A stretch of DNA of 64,000 bases from Sphingomonas sp. Leaf242 (GCF_001422045.1 NZ_LMLW01000011.1:124505-188504); one strand, 5' to 3'. Shown: positions 38,227 to 47,055, numbered from the stretch's first letter. The notes: generated by a model not told the origin, from the letters alone. Program-made: numbers and translations.

Positions 38227-39102
38227 CTAGTTTCGCAGCGTGCGGATGATCGCCGAGAAGTCGAGGCTACCCTGCCCGGCCTCGGCAAACGCCTCGTAGC
38301 GCTCGGCCGCCTTCGCGCCCATCGGCGTATCCGCGCCGGTGTCCTTTGCCGCTTCCATCGCGAGCCGCAGGTCCTTCAGCATCAGCGCCGCCGCGAATCC
38401 GCCCTGATAGTCGTGATCGGCGGGCGTATCGGGACCAATGCCCGGCAGCGGCGCATACGTCGTCATCGACCAGCTCTGCCCCGAAGACACGCTGGCGATG
38501 TCGTAGAACGCCTGCGCATCGAGCCCGAGCTTCTCCGCCAGCACGAAAGCCTCGCAGGTCGCGATCATCGTCGCGCCGAGAATCATGTTGTTGCAGATCT
38601 TCGCCGCCTGCCCCGCGCCGTTCGCGCCAGCGTGGATCACCGCCTTGCCCATGTCGGCGAGGATCGCCTGTGCCCGGTCGAACGCCTCCGCCGAGCCCCC
38701 GACCATGAAGGTCAGCGTCCCCGCATTCGCCGCGCCGATCCCGCCAGAGACCGGCGCGTCGACCGCGACGAGGCCCTTGGCCTGCGCCGCGGCGGCGACC
38801 TGCTTGGCGGTAGCGACATCGATCGTCGAACAGTCGATCAGGACCGCGGAGGGTGCCGCGACGCCGAACAGCGCATCATAGACCTCCGCGACATGCTTGC
38901 CGGCGGGGAGCATCGTCACGATCGCCTCGGCACCGTCGGCGGCTTCGGCAGCGGAACCGACCGGCAAGCATCCGGCGGCCTTCGCCTTGGCCAATGCCTC
39001 CGCGCTCAGATCGAATGCGCGAACGTCGTGGCCCTTCTTGGCGAGGTTTGCCGCCATCCCGCCGCCCATGTTGCCGAGCCCGATGAAACCGATCCGTGCC
39101 AT
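38227..39102 (-). CDS. mmsB: 3-hydroxyisobutyrate dehydrogenase
   Basis: 291 residues, beta-hydroxyacid dehydrogenase family. N-terminal NAD site GFIGLGNMGGGMAANL, substrate motif DAPVSGGIGAANAGTL near residue 115 and the catalytic lysine in GAGQAAKICNNMILG near residue 167. It converts 3-hydroxyisobutyrate to methylmalonate semialdehyde. Last gene of the valine operon, with AGGAGAG before its ATG. Confidence 0.95.
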   Translation of the reverse strand: MARIGFIGLGNMGGGMAANLAKKGHDVRAFDLSAEALAKAKAAGCLPVGSAAEAADGAEAIVTMLPAGKHVAEVYDALFGVAAPSAVLIDCSTIDVATAKQVAAAAQAKGLVAVDAPVSGGIGAANAGTLTFMVGGSAEAFDRAQAILADMGKAVIHAGANGAGQAAKICNNMILGATMIATCEAFVLAEKLGLDAQAFYDIASVSSGQSWSMTTYAPLPGIGPDTPADHDYQGGFAAALMLKDLRLAMEAAKDTGADTPMGAKAAERYEAFAEAGQGSLDFSAIIRTLRN

Positions 39103-39121
39103 GTTCTCTCTCCTAATTTTG

Positions 39122-39227
39122 CTCCCCTCCCGTTCACGGGAGGGGTTGGGGGAGGGCAGTGCCGCACACGTTGCGTCGGCAATCGAGGCACGCCCCTCCC
39201 CTGACCCCTCCCGTGAACGGAAGGGGA
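39122..39227. repeat. Palindromic repeat between mmsB and the enoyl-CoA hydratase gene
   Basis: Arms near 39122-39146 (CTCCCCTCCCGTTCACGGGA) and 39204-39227 (its near reverse complement) close a 106-bp hairpin within the operon. Confidence 0.8.
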
Positions 39228-39234
39228 ATTACGA

Positions 39235-40008
39235 TCATTTCCCCGTCCAGGTCCCGGCGCGCTTCTCGACGAACGCCGCCATGCCTTCGCTCTGGTCCTC
39301 AGTCCCGAACAGCCCGTGGAACAGCCGCCGCTCAAACTGCACGCCCATCGCCAGCCCGGTCTCGAACGCCGCGTTGACCATTTCCTTGTTCGCCAGCACC
39401 GCCAGCGGCGCCATCGCGGCGATCGTCGCCGCGGTCTTCACCGCCTCCTCGACCAGATCCGCGGCGGGAACGATCCGCGAGACGAGGCCGGAGCGCTCAG
39501 CTTCCTCGGCATCCATCATCCGCCCCGTCAGGCACATCTCCATCGCCTTCGCCTTGCCGACCGCGCGCGTCAGCCGCTGCGATCCACCCATGCCGGGCGA
39601 CACCGCGAGCTTGATCTCCGGCTGCCCGAACTTGGCGGTATCGGCGGCGAGGATGAAGTCGCACATCATCGCCAGCTCGCACCCGCCGCCGAGCGCGTAG
39701 CCCGCCACAGCGGCGATCACCGGCTTGCGCGTCCGCGTGAAATTCTCCCAGCCCGCGAAGAAGTTGCTCGCGTACATCTCGGCGAAGCCCTGCGACTGCA
39801 TTTCCTTGATGTCCGCCCCCGCCGCGAACGCCTTCGCGCTCCCAGTCAGCACCGCACACCCCTGCGACGCATCCGCATCGAACGCGGCGAACGCGGCGAT
39901 CAGGTCGGCGAGCACCTGCGAATTGAGCGCGTTCAGCGCCTGGGGCCTGTTCAGCGTGACGAGCGTGACGCCACCGCGCTGCTCGACCAGGATCGTTTCG
40001 TAGGTCAT
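39235..40008 (-). CDS. Enoyl-CoA hydratase
   Basis: 257 residues of the crotonase family. Oxyanion-hole segments [12 protein letters not shown] near residue 65 and [15 protein letters not shown] near residue 107, and both catalytic glutamates are visible (CELAM and GQPEIKLAV region). It most likely hydrates methacrylyl-CoA to 3-hydroxyisobutyryl-CoA in this operon. Ribosome site AGGAGTAAGTGA precedes the ATG. The stop lies 7 bp after the palindrome at 39122-39227. Confidence 0.93.
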   Translation of the reverse strand: MTYETILVEQRGGVTLVTLNRPQALNALNSQVLADLIAAFAAFDADASQGCAVLTGSAKAFAAGADIKEMQSQGFAEMYASNFFAGWENFTRTRKPVIAAVAGYALGGGCELAMMCDFILAADTAKFGQPEIKLAVSPGMGGSQRLTRAVGKAKAMEMCLTGRMMDAEEAERSGLVSRIVPAADLVEEAVKTAATIAAMAPLAVLANKEMVNAAFETGLAMGVQFERRLFHGLFGTEDQSEGMAAFVEKRAGTWTGK

Positions 40009-40020
40009 TCACTTACTCCT

Positions 40021-40072
40021 TGTATCCCCGCGAAGGCGGGGACCCAGTCTGGGCTCCCGCCTTCGCATGAGA
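40021..40072. repeat. Short palindromic repeat between two crotonase-family genes
   Basis: ATCCCCGCGAAGGCGGGGA on the left pairs with TCCCGCCTTCGC on the right. The core is shared with the inner arms of the element at 18736-18869. Confidence 0.7.
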
Positions 40073-40085
40073 ACATTTAGACGGA

Positions 40086-41129
40086 TCAGCCGGGCGTCCA
40101 CGCCTCATGCTCAGGCAACGGCGCGAAGATCTGGTCGATCACGTGATCGGTCACATCCTCGGGCGCCGCCGGATCCCAGCGCGGCGCATTGTCCTTGTCG
40201 ACGATCACCGCCCGCACGCCCTCGATAAAGTCATGCCGCTGCACGACATGCGCGCCAACGGCGTATTCCTGCCGCATCTCGTCCGCAAAGCTCGCCATCG
40301 CCGCGCCCTCATGGAGCAGTCGGAGCGACACCTTCATCGTCTGCGGCGACTTGGTCTTCAGCGTCGCAAGCGTCTGCGTCGCCCACTCCCCACCATCGGC
40401 TTCGAGCGCCGCGTAGATCTCCTCCAGCACGTCCGACGCGAACAGCCGGTCGATCTCGTCCTTGCGAGCCAAGATCTTCGCGTCGGGTGCCGACGTGGCC
40501 AATGCGTCCAGCACGCCCGCGATATCCTGTGGAGTCTCCGCGATCCGCGCCTTGGCCGTATCGAGCGTATCGCTCGCCAGATACTGCGTCGCCAACCCCA
40601 GCGCGAGACACTCCGCGCCGTCGAGCCGGTGCCCGGTCAGCGCGAGATACTGCCCGATCCGCCCCGGCAACCGCGACAGATACCAACCGCCGCCGACGTC
40701 CGGGAACAGCCCGATCCCCGTCTCCGGCATCGCGAACTTGGTGTTCTCCGTCGCGACCCGATACCGGCAGGGCAAGGCCAGCCCGACGCCACCGCCCATC
40801 GTGATCCCGTCCATGAACGCGACGATCGACTTGGCATAGGTGAACAGCCGGTGGTTCATGCGGTACTCAGCATGAAAGAACGCCCGCGCCTCGACGCCGT
40901 CGGTCGCGCCCGAGGCTGCAAGCATGCGGATATCCCCGCCAGCGCAGAACCCGCGTCCCTCCGCATGATCGACCACGATCGCCTCGACCGCCGAGTCGCC
41001 ACGCCACGCCTCCAGCGCCTCAAGCACGCCTTCGCACATCGCCAGATTCAGCGCGTGCAATGCCTTCGGTCGGCTCAACCGAATACGGCCGACAGGTCCT
41101 TCACTCTCGACGATCAGATCATCGGTCAC
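40086..41129 (-). CDS. 3-hydroxyisobutyryl-CoA hydrolase
   Basis: 347 residues, longer than the hydratase because of the C-terminal extension typical of HIBCH. Seen: GRGFCAGGDIRMLA near residue 60, MDGITMGGGVGLALPCRYRV near residue 105, and the HIBCH block FAMPETGIGLFPDVGGGWYLSRLPG split over residues 133-158. It frees 3-hydroxyisobutyrate from CoA. Start is GTG at 41129, supported by GGAGG 8 bp upstream. A closely related enoyl-CoA hydratase/isomerase is a less likely reading. Confidence 0.93.
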   Translation of the reverse strand: MTDDLIVESEGPVGRIRLSRPKALHALNLAMCEGVLEALEAWRGDSAVEAIVVDHAEGRGFCAGGDIRMLAASGATDGVEARAFFHAEYRMNHRLFTYAKSIVAFMDGITMGGGVGLALPCRYRVATENTKFAMPETGIGLFPDVGGGWYLSRLPGRIGQYLALTGHRLDGAECLALGLATQYLASDTLDTAKARIAETPQDIAGVLDALATSAPDAKILARKDEIDRLFASDVLEEIYAALEADGGEWATQTLATLKTKSPQTMKVSLRLLHEGAAMASFADEMRQEYAVGAHVVQRHDFIEGVRAVIVDKDNAPRWDPAAPEDVTDHVIDQIFAPLPEHEAWTPG

Positions 41130-41151
41130 GCGGTCACCTCCAAAGCACCAC

Positions 41152-41216
41152 CTCCGCGCCTCCGCGTCTCCGCGTGAACCAAGAAACTTTTCACGCGGAG
41201 ACGCGGAGGCGCGGAG
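41152..41216. repeat. Perfect 27-bp inverted repeat with an 11-base loop
   Basis: Arms 41152-41178 and 41190-41216 are exact reverse complements, made of CTCCGCGCCTCCGCGTCT and CCGCGTGAA. On the minus strand the hairpin lies between the acyl-CoA dehydrogenase and hydrolase genes of the valine operon, just before the hydrolase ribosome site, and could attenuate or process the transcript. Confidence 0.92.
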
Positions 41217-41244
41217 CAGAAGAAATGAGCAAAGCTGCGCGGAC

Positions 41245-42402
41245 TCACTGCCGCGTCAGTTCGCGACCGACGATCATCCGCATGACCTGGTTCGTCCCCT
41301 CAAGGATCGAATGCACGCGCAGGTCACGCCAGAAGCGTTCGATCGGATAGTCCTGCAGATACCCGTACCCGCCATGCAGCTGCAGCGCGCGATCGACAAC
41401 CGAAGACCCCGTGTCCGTCGCCAGCCGCTTCGCCATCGCCGCGAACTTGGTCTTGTCGGGCGCGTTCGCCGTCACCTTCGCCGCTGCCATGTAGAGCAGC
41501 GCCCGCGCCGCCTCCAATTCGGTCGCCATGTCCGCCAACATGAACTGCGTATTCTGGAAGTCCGCGATCGCCTTCCCGAACTGCTTGCGATCCTTGGTAT
41601 AAGCAATTGCCTCATCGAGACACCGCTGCGCGCCACCGAGCGAGCAAGCGCCGATGTTCAGCCGCCCGCCATCGAGCCCCATCATCGCGATCCGAAAGCC
41701 CTCGCCCTCGCCGCCGACCATGTTCGCGCCCGGCACGCGGACGCCGTCGAAGATCACCTGCCGCGTCGGTTGCGAATGCCAGCCGAGCTTCTTCTCGTTC
41801 GCGCCGAACGACACGCCTGGCATGTCCTTCTCGATCACGAGGCAGGAAATGCCCTTCGGCCCATCCTCACCGGTACGGACCATCGTCACATACACCTCGT
41901 TCTCGCCCGCGCCCGAGATGAACTGCTTCGAGCCCGTCACGATCCAGTCGTCGCCGTCCCGCACCGCGCGGGTCTTCAGCGCCGCCGCATCGGACCCAGA
42001 CCCCGGCTCGGTCAGGCAATAGCTCGCGAGCCGGTCCATCGTCACCAGATCGGGGAGGTACTTGTCCTTTACGCCCTGCGATCCGAACCGGTCGATCATC
42101 CAAGCGGCCATGTTGTGAATGCTGATGAACGCGGACGTCGAAGGGCACCCGTACGACATAGCCTCCATGATCAGCGCCGCCTCGAGCCGGCCGAGCGCGA
42201 TCCCGCCGCTCTCCTCGCTGACATAGATCGCCGCGAACCCGAGTTCGGCCGCCGCCTTGATCGTCTCGCGCGGGAAAATGTGCTTCTCGTCCCACTCCGC
42301 CGCATGCGGCGTGATCCGGTCGGCGGTAAAGCGGCGCGCCAGTTCCTGGATCTCGCGCTGGTCGTCGGTGAGGTCGAACTGGTTGGAGGTGAACTGGTTC
42401 AT
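41245..42402 (-). CDS. Isobutyryl-CoA dehydrogenase (acyl-CoA dehydrogenase family)
   Basis: 385 residues. FAD-binding blocks YCLTEPGSGSDAAALKT near residue 128 and WIVTGSKQFIS, then the catalytic glutamate in SILEGTNQVMR near residue 370 and the family LQLHGGYGYLQDYPIERFWRD block. The context (valine operon with hydratase, hydrolase, mmsA and mmsB) points to isobutyryl-CoA as substrate, although 2-methylbutyryl-CoA is possible. The ATG at 42402 is used; the longer frame reads through the palindrome at 42416-42499. Confidence 0.93.
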   Translation of the reverse strand: MNQFTSNQFDLTDDQREIQELARRFTADRITPHAAEWDEKHIFPRETIKAAAELGFAAIYVSEESGGIALGRLEAALIMEAMSYGCPSTSAFISIHNMAAWMIDRFGSQGVKDKYLPDLVTMDRLASYCLTEPGSGSDAAALKTRAVRDGDDWIVTGSKQFISGAGENEVYVTMVRTGEDGPKGISCLVIEKDMPGVSFGANEKKLGWHSQPTRQVIFDGVRVPGANMVGGEGEGFRIAMMGLDGGRLNIGACSLGGAQRCLDEAIAYTKDRKQFGKAIADFQNTQFMLADMATELEAARALLYMAAAKVTANAPDKTKFAAMAKRLATDTGSSVVDRALQLHGGYGYLQDYPIERFWRDLRVHSILEGTNQVMRMIVGRELTRQ

Positions 42403-42415
42403 CGTGGTCCTATCT

Positions 42416-42499
42416 CCGTCATGCCGGGCTTGACCCGGCACCCAGAGCCACGGACGCCGGTGTTCGTGGCTCTGGGTCCTGACGTGCGTCAGGATGACG
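42416..42499. repeat. Palindromic repeat, family 2 copy B (left flank of the GIY-YIG gene)
   Basis: 84 bp, CCGTCATGCCGGGCTTGACC at the left and GTCCTGACG...CAGGATGACG at the right, with an inner CCAGAGCCACG/CGTGGCTCTGG stem. Its inner stem matches copy C across the gene. Confidence 0.9.
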
Positions 42500-42514
42500 A
42501 TTGGGGTAAATGAC

Positions 42515-42838
42515 GTGGATCGGCAACCGGCTGTCTACATCCTGGCCAGCTGGCGCAACGGAACGCTGTACATAGGCGTGACGTCCGACCTGATGGCGCG
42601 GATCGTTCAGCACCGGGCCGGGTCTTTTGGTGGGTTTACCCGAATGTACGGCGTCAAACGGCTCGTCTGGTTCGAGACTGCCGACACGATGGAGGGCGCT
42701 ATCCGACGCGAGAAGCAATTGAAGAATTGGCGCCGCGCCTGGAAGATCGAATTGATCGAAGCCGATAACCCGACATGGCGCGACCTGGCAGAGGATTGGG
42801 GCTTCGATCCGCTCCCACAGCCGTCATCCCGGGCTTGA
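42515..42838 (+). CDS. GIY-YIG nuclease family protein
   Basis: 107 residues with one GIY-YIG domain: AVYILASWRNGTLYIGVTSDL contains the Tyr pair (VYI and LYIGV), the arginine in ARIVQHR, and the catalytic glutamate in ETADTMEGAIRREKQLKNW. It resembles the stand-alone YhbQ/UvrC-N-like group, with no known role. I start at GTG 42515 because GGGGT lies 8 bp before it; an ATG at 42494 would add seven residues coded by the repeat. The C-terminal residues and stop codon come from the next palindrome. It is antisense to the valine operon. Confidence 0.85.
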   Translation: MDRQPAVYILASWRNGTLYIGVTSDLMARIVQHRAGSFGGFTRMYGVKRLVWFETADTMEGAIRREKQLKNWRRAWKIELIEADNPTWRDLAEDWGFDPLPQPSSRA

Positions 42839-42905
42839 CCCGGGACCCAGAGCCGCGAACGACTGGGTTCGTGGCTCTGGGTCCTGACGTTCGTCAGGAT
42901 GACGG
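42821..42905. repeat. Palindromic repeat, family 2 copy C (right flank of the GIY-YIG gene)
   Basis: 85 bp in the same orientation as copy B, differing at a few loop positions. Its first 18 bp code for the last residues and stop of the GIY-YIG protein. Confidence 0.9.
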
Positions 42906-42926
42906 ACAAAGGCGAGCCCACCCCAC

Positions 42927-44453
42927 TCACCCCATCGTCGGGATAACGAACGCGTCGTTATTGCGCGCCGGACCACCATCCTCCGCCATAGCCGGCAGTG
43001 CAGACCCGTCCGGCCAGCGCTGCGTGATCGTCTTGACCTTGGTCCAGAACTTCACGCCCTCCATCCCGTGCTGGTTGGTGTCCCCGAACGCCGAGCGCTT
43101 CCACCCGCCGAACGTATGATACGCCACCGGCACCGGGATCGGCACGTTGATGCCCACCATCCCGACGTTCACCCGCGCCGCGAACTCGCGCGCGGCGTGG
43201 CCGTTGCGCGTGAAGATCGCGACGCCATTGCCATATTGATGCTCGCTCGGCAGGCGCACCGCCTCCTCGAAATCGGCGGCGCGAACGATCTGGAGCACCG
43301 GCCCAAAGATCTCCTCCTTGTACGCCGACATCTCCGTCGTCACGTGATCGAACAGCGACGGGCCGATGAAGAAGCCCTTCTCATGCCCCTGCAACGCAAA
43401 CCCACGCCCATCGACGACCAGTTCCGCGCCCTCGTCGACGCCGGTCTGGATCCAGTTCTCGATCCGGGTGCGATGCGCCGCGTTCACGACCGGGCCATAA
43501 TGCGCGTCGTTGTCCGTCGATACGCCCACGCGCAACGCCGCGATCGCCGGGATCAGCTTCTCGCGCAGCGCAATCGCGGTCTTCTCGCCGACCGGCACCA
43601 CCACCGGCAGCGCCATGCAGCGCTCGCCCGCAGAGCCGAACGCCGCACCCGAAAGGTCGGCGACGACCTGGTCGAGGTCCGCATCGGGCATGACGATGCC
43701 GTGATTCTTCGCGCCGCCCATCGCCTGGACGCGCTTCCCCGCCTCGACGCCGCGGCGGTACACGTAATGCGCGATGTCGGACGAGCCGACGAAGCTGACC
43801 GCCGAGATCGCGGGATGATCGAGGATCGCGTCGACCATTTCCTTGTCGCCGTGGACGACCTGGAAGATGCCCTCGGGCAGCCCCGCCTCGACGAACAGTT
43901 CGCCGAGCCGCACCGGCACCGACGGATCGCGCTCGCTGGGCTTGAGGATGAACGCGTTGCCCGTCGCAATTGCGACTCCCGACATCCACAGCGGGATCAT
44001 TGCCGGGAAGTTGAACGGCGTGATCCCCGCGCCAATGCCTAATGGCTGGCGCATCGAATACACGTCGATCCCCGGCCCTGCGCCCTGCGTGTATTCGCCC
44101 TTGAGAATGTGCGGGATGCCGCAACAGAATTCGATCACCTCGAGCCCGCGCTGAATATCGCCCTTCGAATCCGCGATCACCTTGCCGTGCTCGGACGAGA
44201 GCAAGCGCGCCAGCTCGTCCATGTTCGCCTCGACGAGCCGCTTGAACTCGAACATCACGCGAGCACGCCGTTGAGGGTTAGTCGCGGCCCAGCCCGGCTG
44301 CGCCTTCTGCGCGGCAGCGACCGCACGGTCCAGATCGGTCGCACCCGACAGCCGCACGCGCGCCTGCACCTCGCCCGAATTCGGGTCGAACACGTCGCCG
44401 AAGCGCTCGGCCGTGCTGGCCGCACCGCTCACGAAATTCTCGATCGTCCGCAT
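42927..44453 (-). CDS. mmsA: Methylmalonate-semialdehyde dehydrogenase (CoA-acylating)
   Basis: 508 residues. NAD-site AGITPFNFPAMIPLWM near residue 150, catalytic cysteine in GSAGERCMALPVV near residue 285 and the MmsA-specific arginines in the IRxx region. It turns methylmalonate semialdehyde into propionyl-CoA and CO2. First gene of the valine operon; the ATG at 44453 has AGAGG 6 bp upstream, so the alternative ATG two codons earlier is disfavoured. The gap behind it holds the antisense GIY-YIG cassette. Confidence 0.94.
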   Translation of the reverse strand: MRTIENFVSGAASTAERFGDVFDPNSGEVQARVRLSGATDLDRAVAAAQKAQPGWAATNPQRRARVMFEFKRLVEANMDELARLLSSEHGKVIADSKGDIQRGLEVIEFCCGIPHILKGEYTQGAGPGIDVYSMRQPLGIGAGITPFNFPAMIPLWMSGVAIATGNAFILKPSERDPSVPVRLGELFVEAGLPEGIFQVVHGDKEMVDAILDHPAISAVSFVGSSDIAHYVYRRGVEAGKRVQAMGGAKNHGIVMPDADLDQVVADLSGAAFGSAGERCMALPVVVPVGEKTAIALREKLIPAIAALRVGVSTDNDAHYGPVVNAAHRTRIENWIQTGVDEGAELVVDGRGFALQGHEKGFFIGPSLFDHVTTEMSAYKEEIFGPVLQIVRAADFEEAVRLPSEHQYGNGVAIFTRNGHAAREFAARVNVGMVGINVPIPVPVAYHTFGGWKRSAFGDTNQHGMEGVKFWTKVKTITQRWPDGSALPAMAEDGGPARNNDAFVIPTMG

Positions 44454-44515
44454 GGGCATCCTCTTCTAGTTACCCGCATCGTCCGCCATAAGCGTTTCGC
44501 AGCCAAGTGGGGCTG

Positions 44516-44536
44516 TTTGCAGATACGCTCTGCAAA
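44516..44536. promoter_or_regulatory. LysR-type operator in the mmsA-lysR promoter
   Basis: Perfect 8-bp arms TTTGCAGA and TCTGCAAA around the spacer TACGC. The dyad is 63 bp upstream of mmsA and 25 bp upstream of the divergent LysR gene, a typical LysR recognition position (T-N11-A is contained in it). Confidence 0.75.
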
Positions 44537-44560
44537 TGTGCAGCATGGGGTGAGGCGTTC

Positions 44561-45478
44561 ATGGATTGGGACGACGTCCGGTATTTCCTCGCTTTGGCGC
44601 GCACGCACAGGCTCGGGCCAGCCGCGAAACTGCTTGGACAGGACGCGACGACGGTGTCGCGGCGGCTGCAAAGGCTTGAGCGGCGACTCCAGACTACGTT
44701 GTTCGAGCAGACCGTGGCGGGTTACGCACTGACCGAACGCGGCGCGGCGCTGCTCGACCATGCCGAGACGATGGAGGCCTCCGCGCTCGGCATCCAGGAG
44801 GTGGTCGGTAACGATGCAGGCGTGCTCGCCGGCCCGATCCGGCTGAGCGTCTCGGAAGGCTTCGGCAGCCGTATCCTGGCGCCGCGGCTCGCGTCGTTCA
44901 CCAACCAGCATCCGCGGATCGCGGTCGACCTGATCGCGTCGACTGGTTTCCTCAATCCCTCACGGCGAGAGGCGGATATCGCGGTGATGCTCGCGCGGCC
45001 GAAAAGCGGCCCGTTGGTCGCGCGAAAGCTGACCGACTATCACCTCGGCCTCTACGCGCATCCGGATCACCTCGCGCGGACAGGGCCGATCGCGACCACC
45101 GCGGATCTGATGCGACACCGCCTGATCGGGTATGTGCCCGACATGATCTACGCGCCCGAACTCCGCTATCTGGCGGAGATCGACGGACGGCTCGACGCGT
45201 CGATCCGCAGTTCGAGCATCGTCGCGCAGGCCGAACTGATCGCGGCGGGGGCGGGCTGTGGGATACTCCCGTGCTTCATCGGCGACCAAATGCCGAGACT
45301 GGTGCGCGTGTTGCCCGAAGCGGTGGACATCGCGCGCTCGTTCTGGCTCGTCGTCCACCGCGACGTCCGGCGGATCGCGCGGATCGATCGGTTCATCGCC
45401 TGGCTCGACGTGACGATCGGCGAGCTCAAACCGTTGATGCTGGGCGACACCTCCCGGTCGTTTGCCGCCCCGGAGTGA
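44561..45478 (+). CDS. LysR-family regulator, probably of the valine operon
   Basis: 305 residues. Winged helix at residues 1-60 with LGPAAKLLGQDATTVSRRLQRLE, then a periplasmic-binding-like effector domain (about 90-300). It is divergent from mmsA with a perfect dyad in the shared promoter, which suggests control of mmsA and the following genes. The ATG at 44561 has TGAGG 5 bp upstream and begins MDWDDVRYFLALART, the normal LysR start; the effector is unknown. Confidence 0.88.
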   Translation: MDWDDVRYFLALARTHRLGPAAKLLGQDATTVSRRLQRLERRLQTTLFEQTVAGYALTERGAALLDHAETMEASALGIQEVVGNDAGVLAGPIRLSVSEGFGSRILAPRLASFTNQHPRIAVDLIASTGFLNPSRREADIAVMLARPKSGPLVARKLTDYHLGLYAHPDHLARTGPIATTADLMRHRLIGYVPDMIYAPELRYLAEIDGRLDASIRSSSIVAQAELIAAGAGCGILPCFIGDQMPRLVRVLPEAVDIARSFWLVVHRDVRRIARIDRFIAWLDVTIGELKPLMLGDTSRSFAAPE

Positions 45479-45527
45479 CCCAAGTATAGCGCGCCGCGGC
45501 GACATTCCCTTCGTCCGGAGTAGCAGC

Positions 45528-45845
45528 GTGACCCCGACCCTTTACCACAAGATGATCGACTGGATCGGCGACGGCACCGGGCTGCCTGATACGATCTTGC
45601 ACATCCATGCCGGGATGGCGCTGTTGATGATCGCGCGACTGGTGACGCGCCGGTCGTTCGGGACGTTCATTCCGTGGTGGGTGGTCGTTGCCGGCGAGGC
45701 GTTCAACGAGATCATGGACCGCCTGACGTTCGGGTCGTGGCGGTGGGAGGATACCTCGCTCGATATCCTCAATACGCTGCTATGGCCGACGGTGATCTGC
45801 CTCGGCGTGAGGCTGCGACCGATGATCGGGAAGCGCCGGCGATAA
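45528..45845 (+). CDS. Small membrane protein of unknown function
   Basis: 105 residues with three hydrophobic segments (about residues 22-40, 45-62 and 78-95) and a basic tail ending GKRRR. The first segments contain HIHAGMALLMIARLVTRRSF and FIPWWVVVAGEAFNEIMDR, with conserved-looking His and Glu residues. The GTG at 45528 is chosen for the GGAG 6-7 bp upstream. No family recognised; VanZ-like or a small hydrolase-like fold are only guesses. Confidence 0.6.
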   Translation: MTPTLYHKMIDWIGDGTGLPDTILHIHAGMALLMIARLVTRRSFGTFIPWWVVVAGEAFNEIMDRLTFGSWRWEDTSLDILNTLLWPTVICLGVRLRPMIGKRRR

Positions 45846-45862
45846 TTCGCGCCATCCCCCGA

Positions 45863-45946
45863 CCGTCATCCTGACGAAAGTCAGGACCCAGAGACACAAA
45901 GGACGACGCCCGTAACCCTAGGCCCTGACTTTCGTCAGGGTGACGG
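45863..45946. repeat. Palindromic repeat, family 2 copy D
   Basis: 84-bp hairpin with CCGTCATCCTGACGAAAGTC on the left and its near reverse complement on the right. It separates the small membrane gene from the convergent acyl-CoA dehydrogenase gene. Confidence 0.9.
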
Positions 45947-45968
45947 AGCGCGTCAGGGTAACGGGCGC

Positions 45969-47051
45969 TCAGCCCAGCGCGATGTACCGCTGCAGGTGAT
46001 AGTCTTCGTCGCCGAGTTGGTGATCGATCATCACCAGCCGCTTGGCGTAGTGCGACACCGCGTATTCCCACGTCATGCCGATGCCGCCGTGGAGTTGGAT
46101 CGTTTCCTCCGCAACCAGCGCTCCGGTCCGCCCGATCGTGTATTTCGCTGCGGACAACGCCCGCTCGCGCGCCTTCGCATCGTCGCCGTCGAACGCCGAC
46201 GCCGCGTTGATCACCGCGGAATGCGCCTGCTCGATCTCGAGCAGCACCGTCGCCATCCGGTGCTGGAGCGCTTGGAACTTGCCGATCGGCACGCCGAACT
46301 GCTTGCGGTCGCGGAGATAGCCGAGCGTCGCCTCCTTGACGAACTCCATCGCGCCGACCGCTTCGGCCGACAGCGCGAGTAGCCCTGCCCCAACCGCCGC
46401 ATCGACGATCGCCTGCCCCTCTCCTTCGCCGCCAACGCGCGCCTCGGCGCCGAGCGTCACGATCTCGAACGTCACGTCCCCGGCCGCACCGCCCTCGACG
46501 ACGTTAAAGCTGCGGACCGACACCCCCGCCGTATCCGCCGGCACGAGCAATACGAGCGGATCGCCATGCTGCTCAACGGTCACGACGAACACCGATGCCG
46601 CACCGGCCTGAGAAACAACCGCCTTCGTCCCGCTCAGCGTCCAGCCATCGCCGCTCTTCGTCGCGGTCACCGGCGTCGCGCCATCCTCATGCGCGAACGC
46701 AGCGATCATCTCGCCGGACACGATCCCGGCAAGCGTCTCGTCATGTCCGCCGGCCTTCGCCAGCGCACGCCCCGCCATTAGCGCACCGAGGAACGGCTCG
46801 ACCACCAGCGCGCGGCCGAGCGCCTCGAACACGACCATGATGTCGAACCCGCTGCCGCCGAAGCCGCCCGCCGCCTCGTCGAACAGCGCGGAGACGATGC
46901 CGAGTTCGGTCAACTGCTGCCAGACCGCCGGGTCATACCCCGTCTCGCCGTACGCGCCCGCATTGCGCGTCTCGATCGGATAGCCGTCGCGCAATGCCCG
47001 GACGAGCGTGTCGGCGAGCATGCGGCGGTCGTCGGTGTGTTCGAAGTTCAT
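45969..47051 (-). CDS. Acyl-CoA dehydrogenase family protein, small subunit of a heteromeric pair
   Basis: 360 residues. The fold is clear (LFDEAAGGFGGSGFD near residue 65, LRDRKQFGVPIGKFQALQHRMA near residue 250, IQLHGGIGMTWEYAVSHY near residue 330), but the usual catalytic glutamate position and the FAD-site TEPGSGSD block are absent. It pairs with the large subunit just upstream (4 bp between stop and start). Such two-gene dehydrogenases act on branched, dicarboxylic or steroid-type acyl-CoA; PimD-like is the nearest name I would give. The ATG is at 47051. Confidence 0.85.
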   Translation of the reverse strand: MNFEHTDDRRMLADTLVRALRDGYPIETRNAGAYGETGYDPAVWQQLTELGIVSALFDEAAGGFGGSGFDIMVVFEALGRALVVEPFLGALMAGRALAKAGGHDETLAGIVSGEMIAAFAHEDGATPVTATKSGDGWTLSGTKAVVSQAGAASVFVVTVEQHGDPLVLLVPADTAGVSVRSFNVVEGGAAGDVTFEIVTLGAEARVGGEGEGQAIVDAAVGAGLLALSAEAVGAMEFVKEATLGYLRDRKQFGVPIGKFQALQHRMATVLLEIEQAHSAVINAASAFDGDDAKARERALSAAKYTIGRTGALVAEETIQLHGGIGMTWEYAVSHYAKRLVMIDHQLGDEDYHLQRYIALG

Positions 47052-47055
47052 GTGA

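Noticed and set aside
42494..42514. ATG at 42494 as the GIY-YIG start
   Set aside because: It lies in the repeat and has no ribosome site; GTG at 42515 has GGGGT in the right place and starts at the conserved core.
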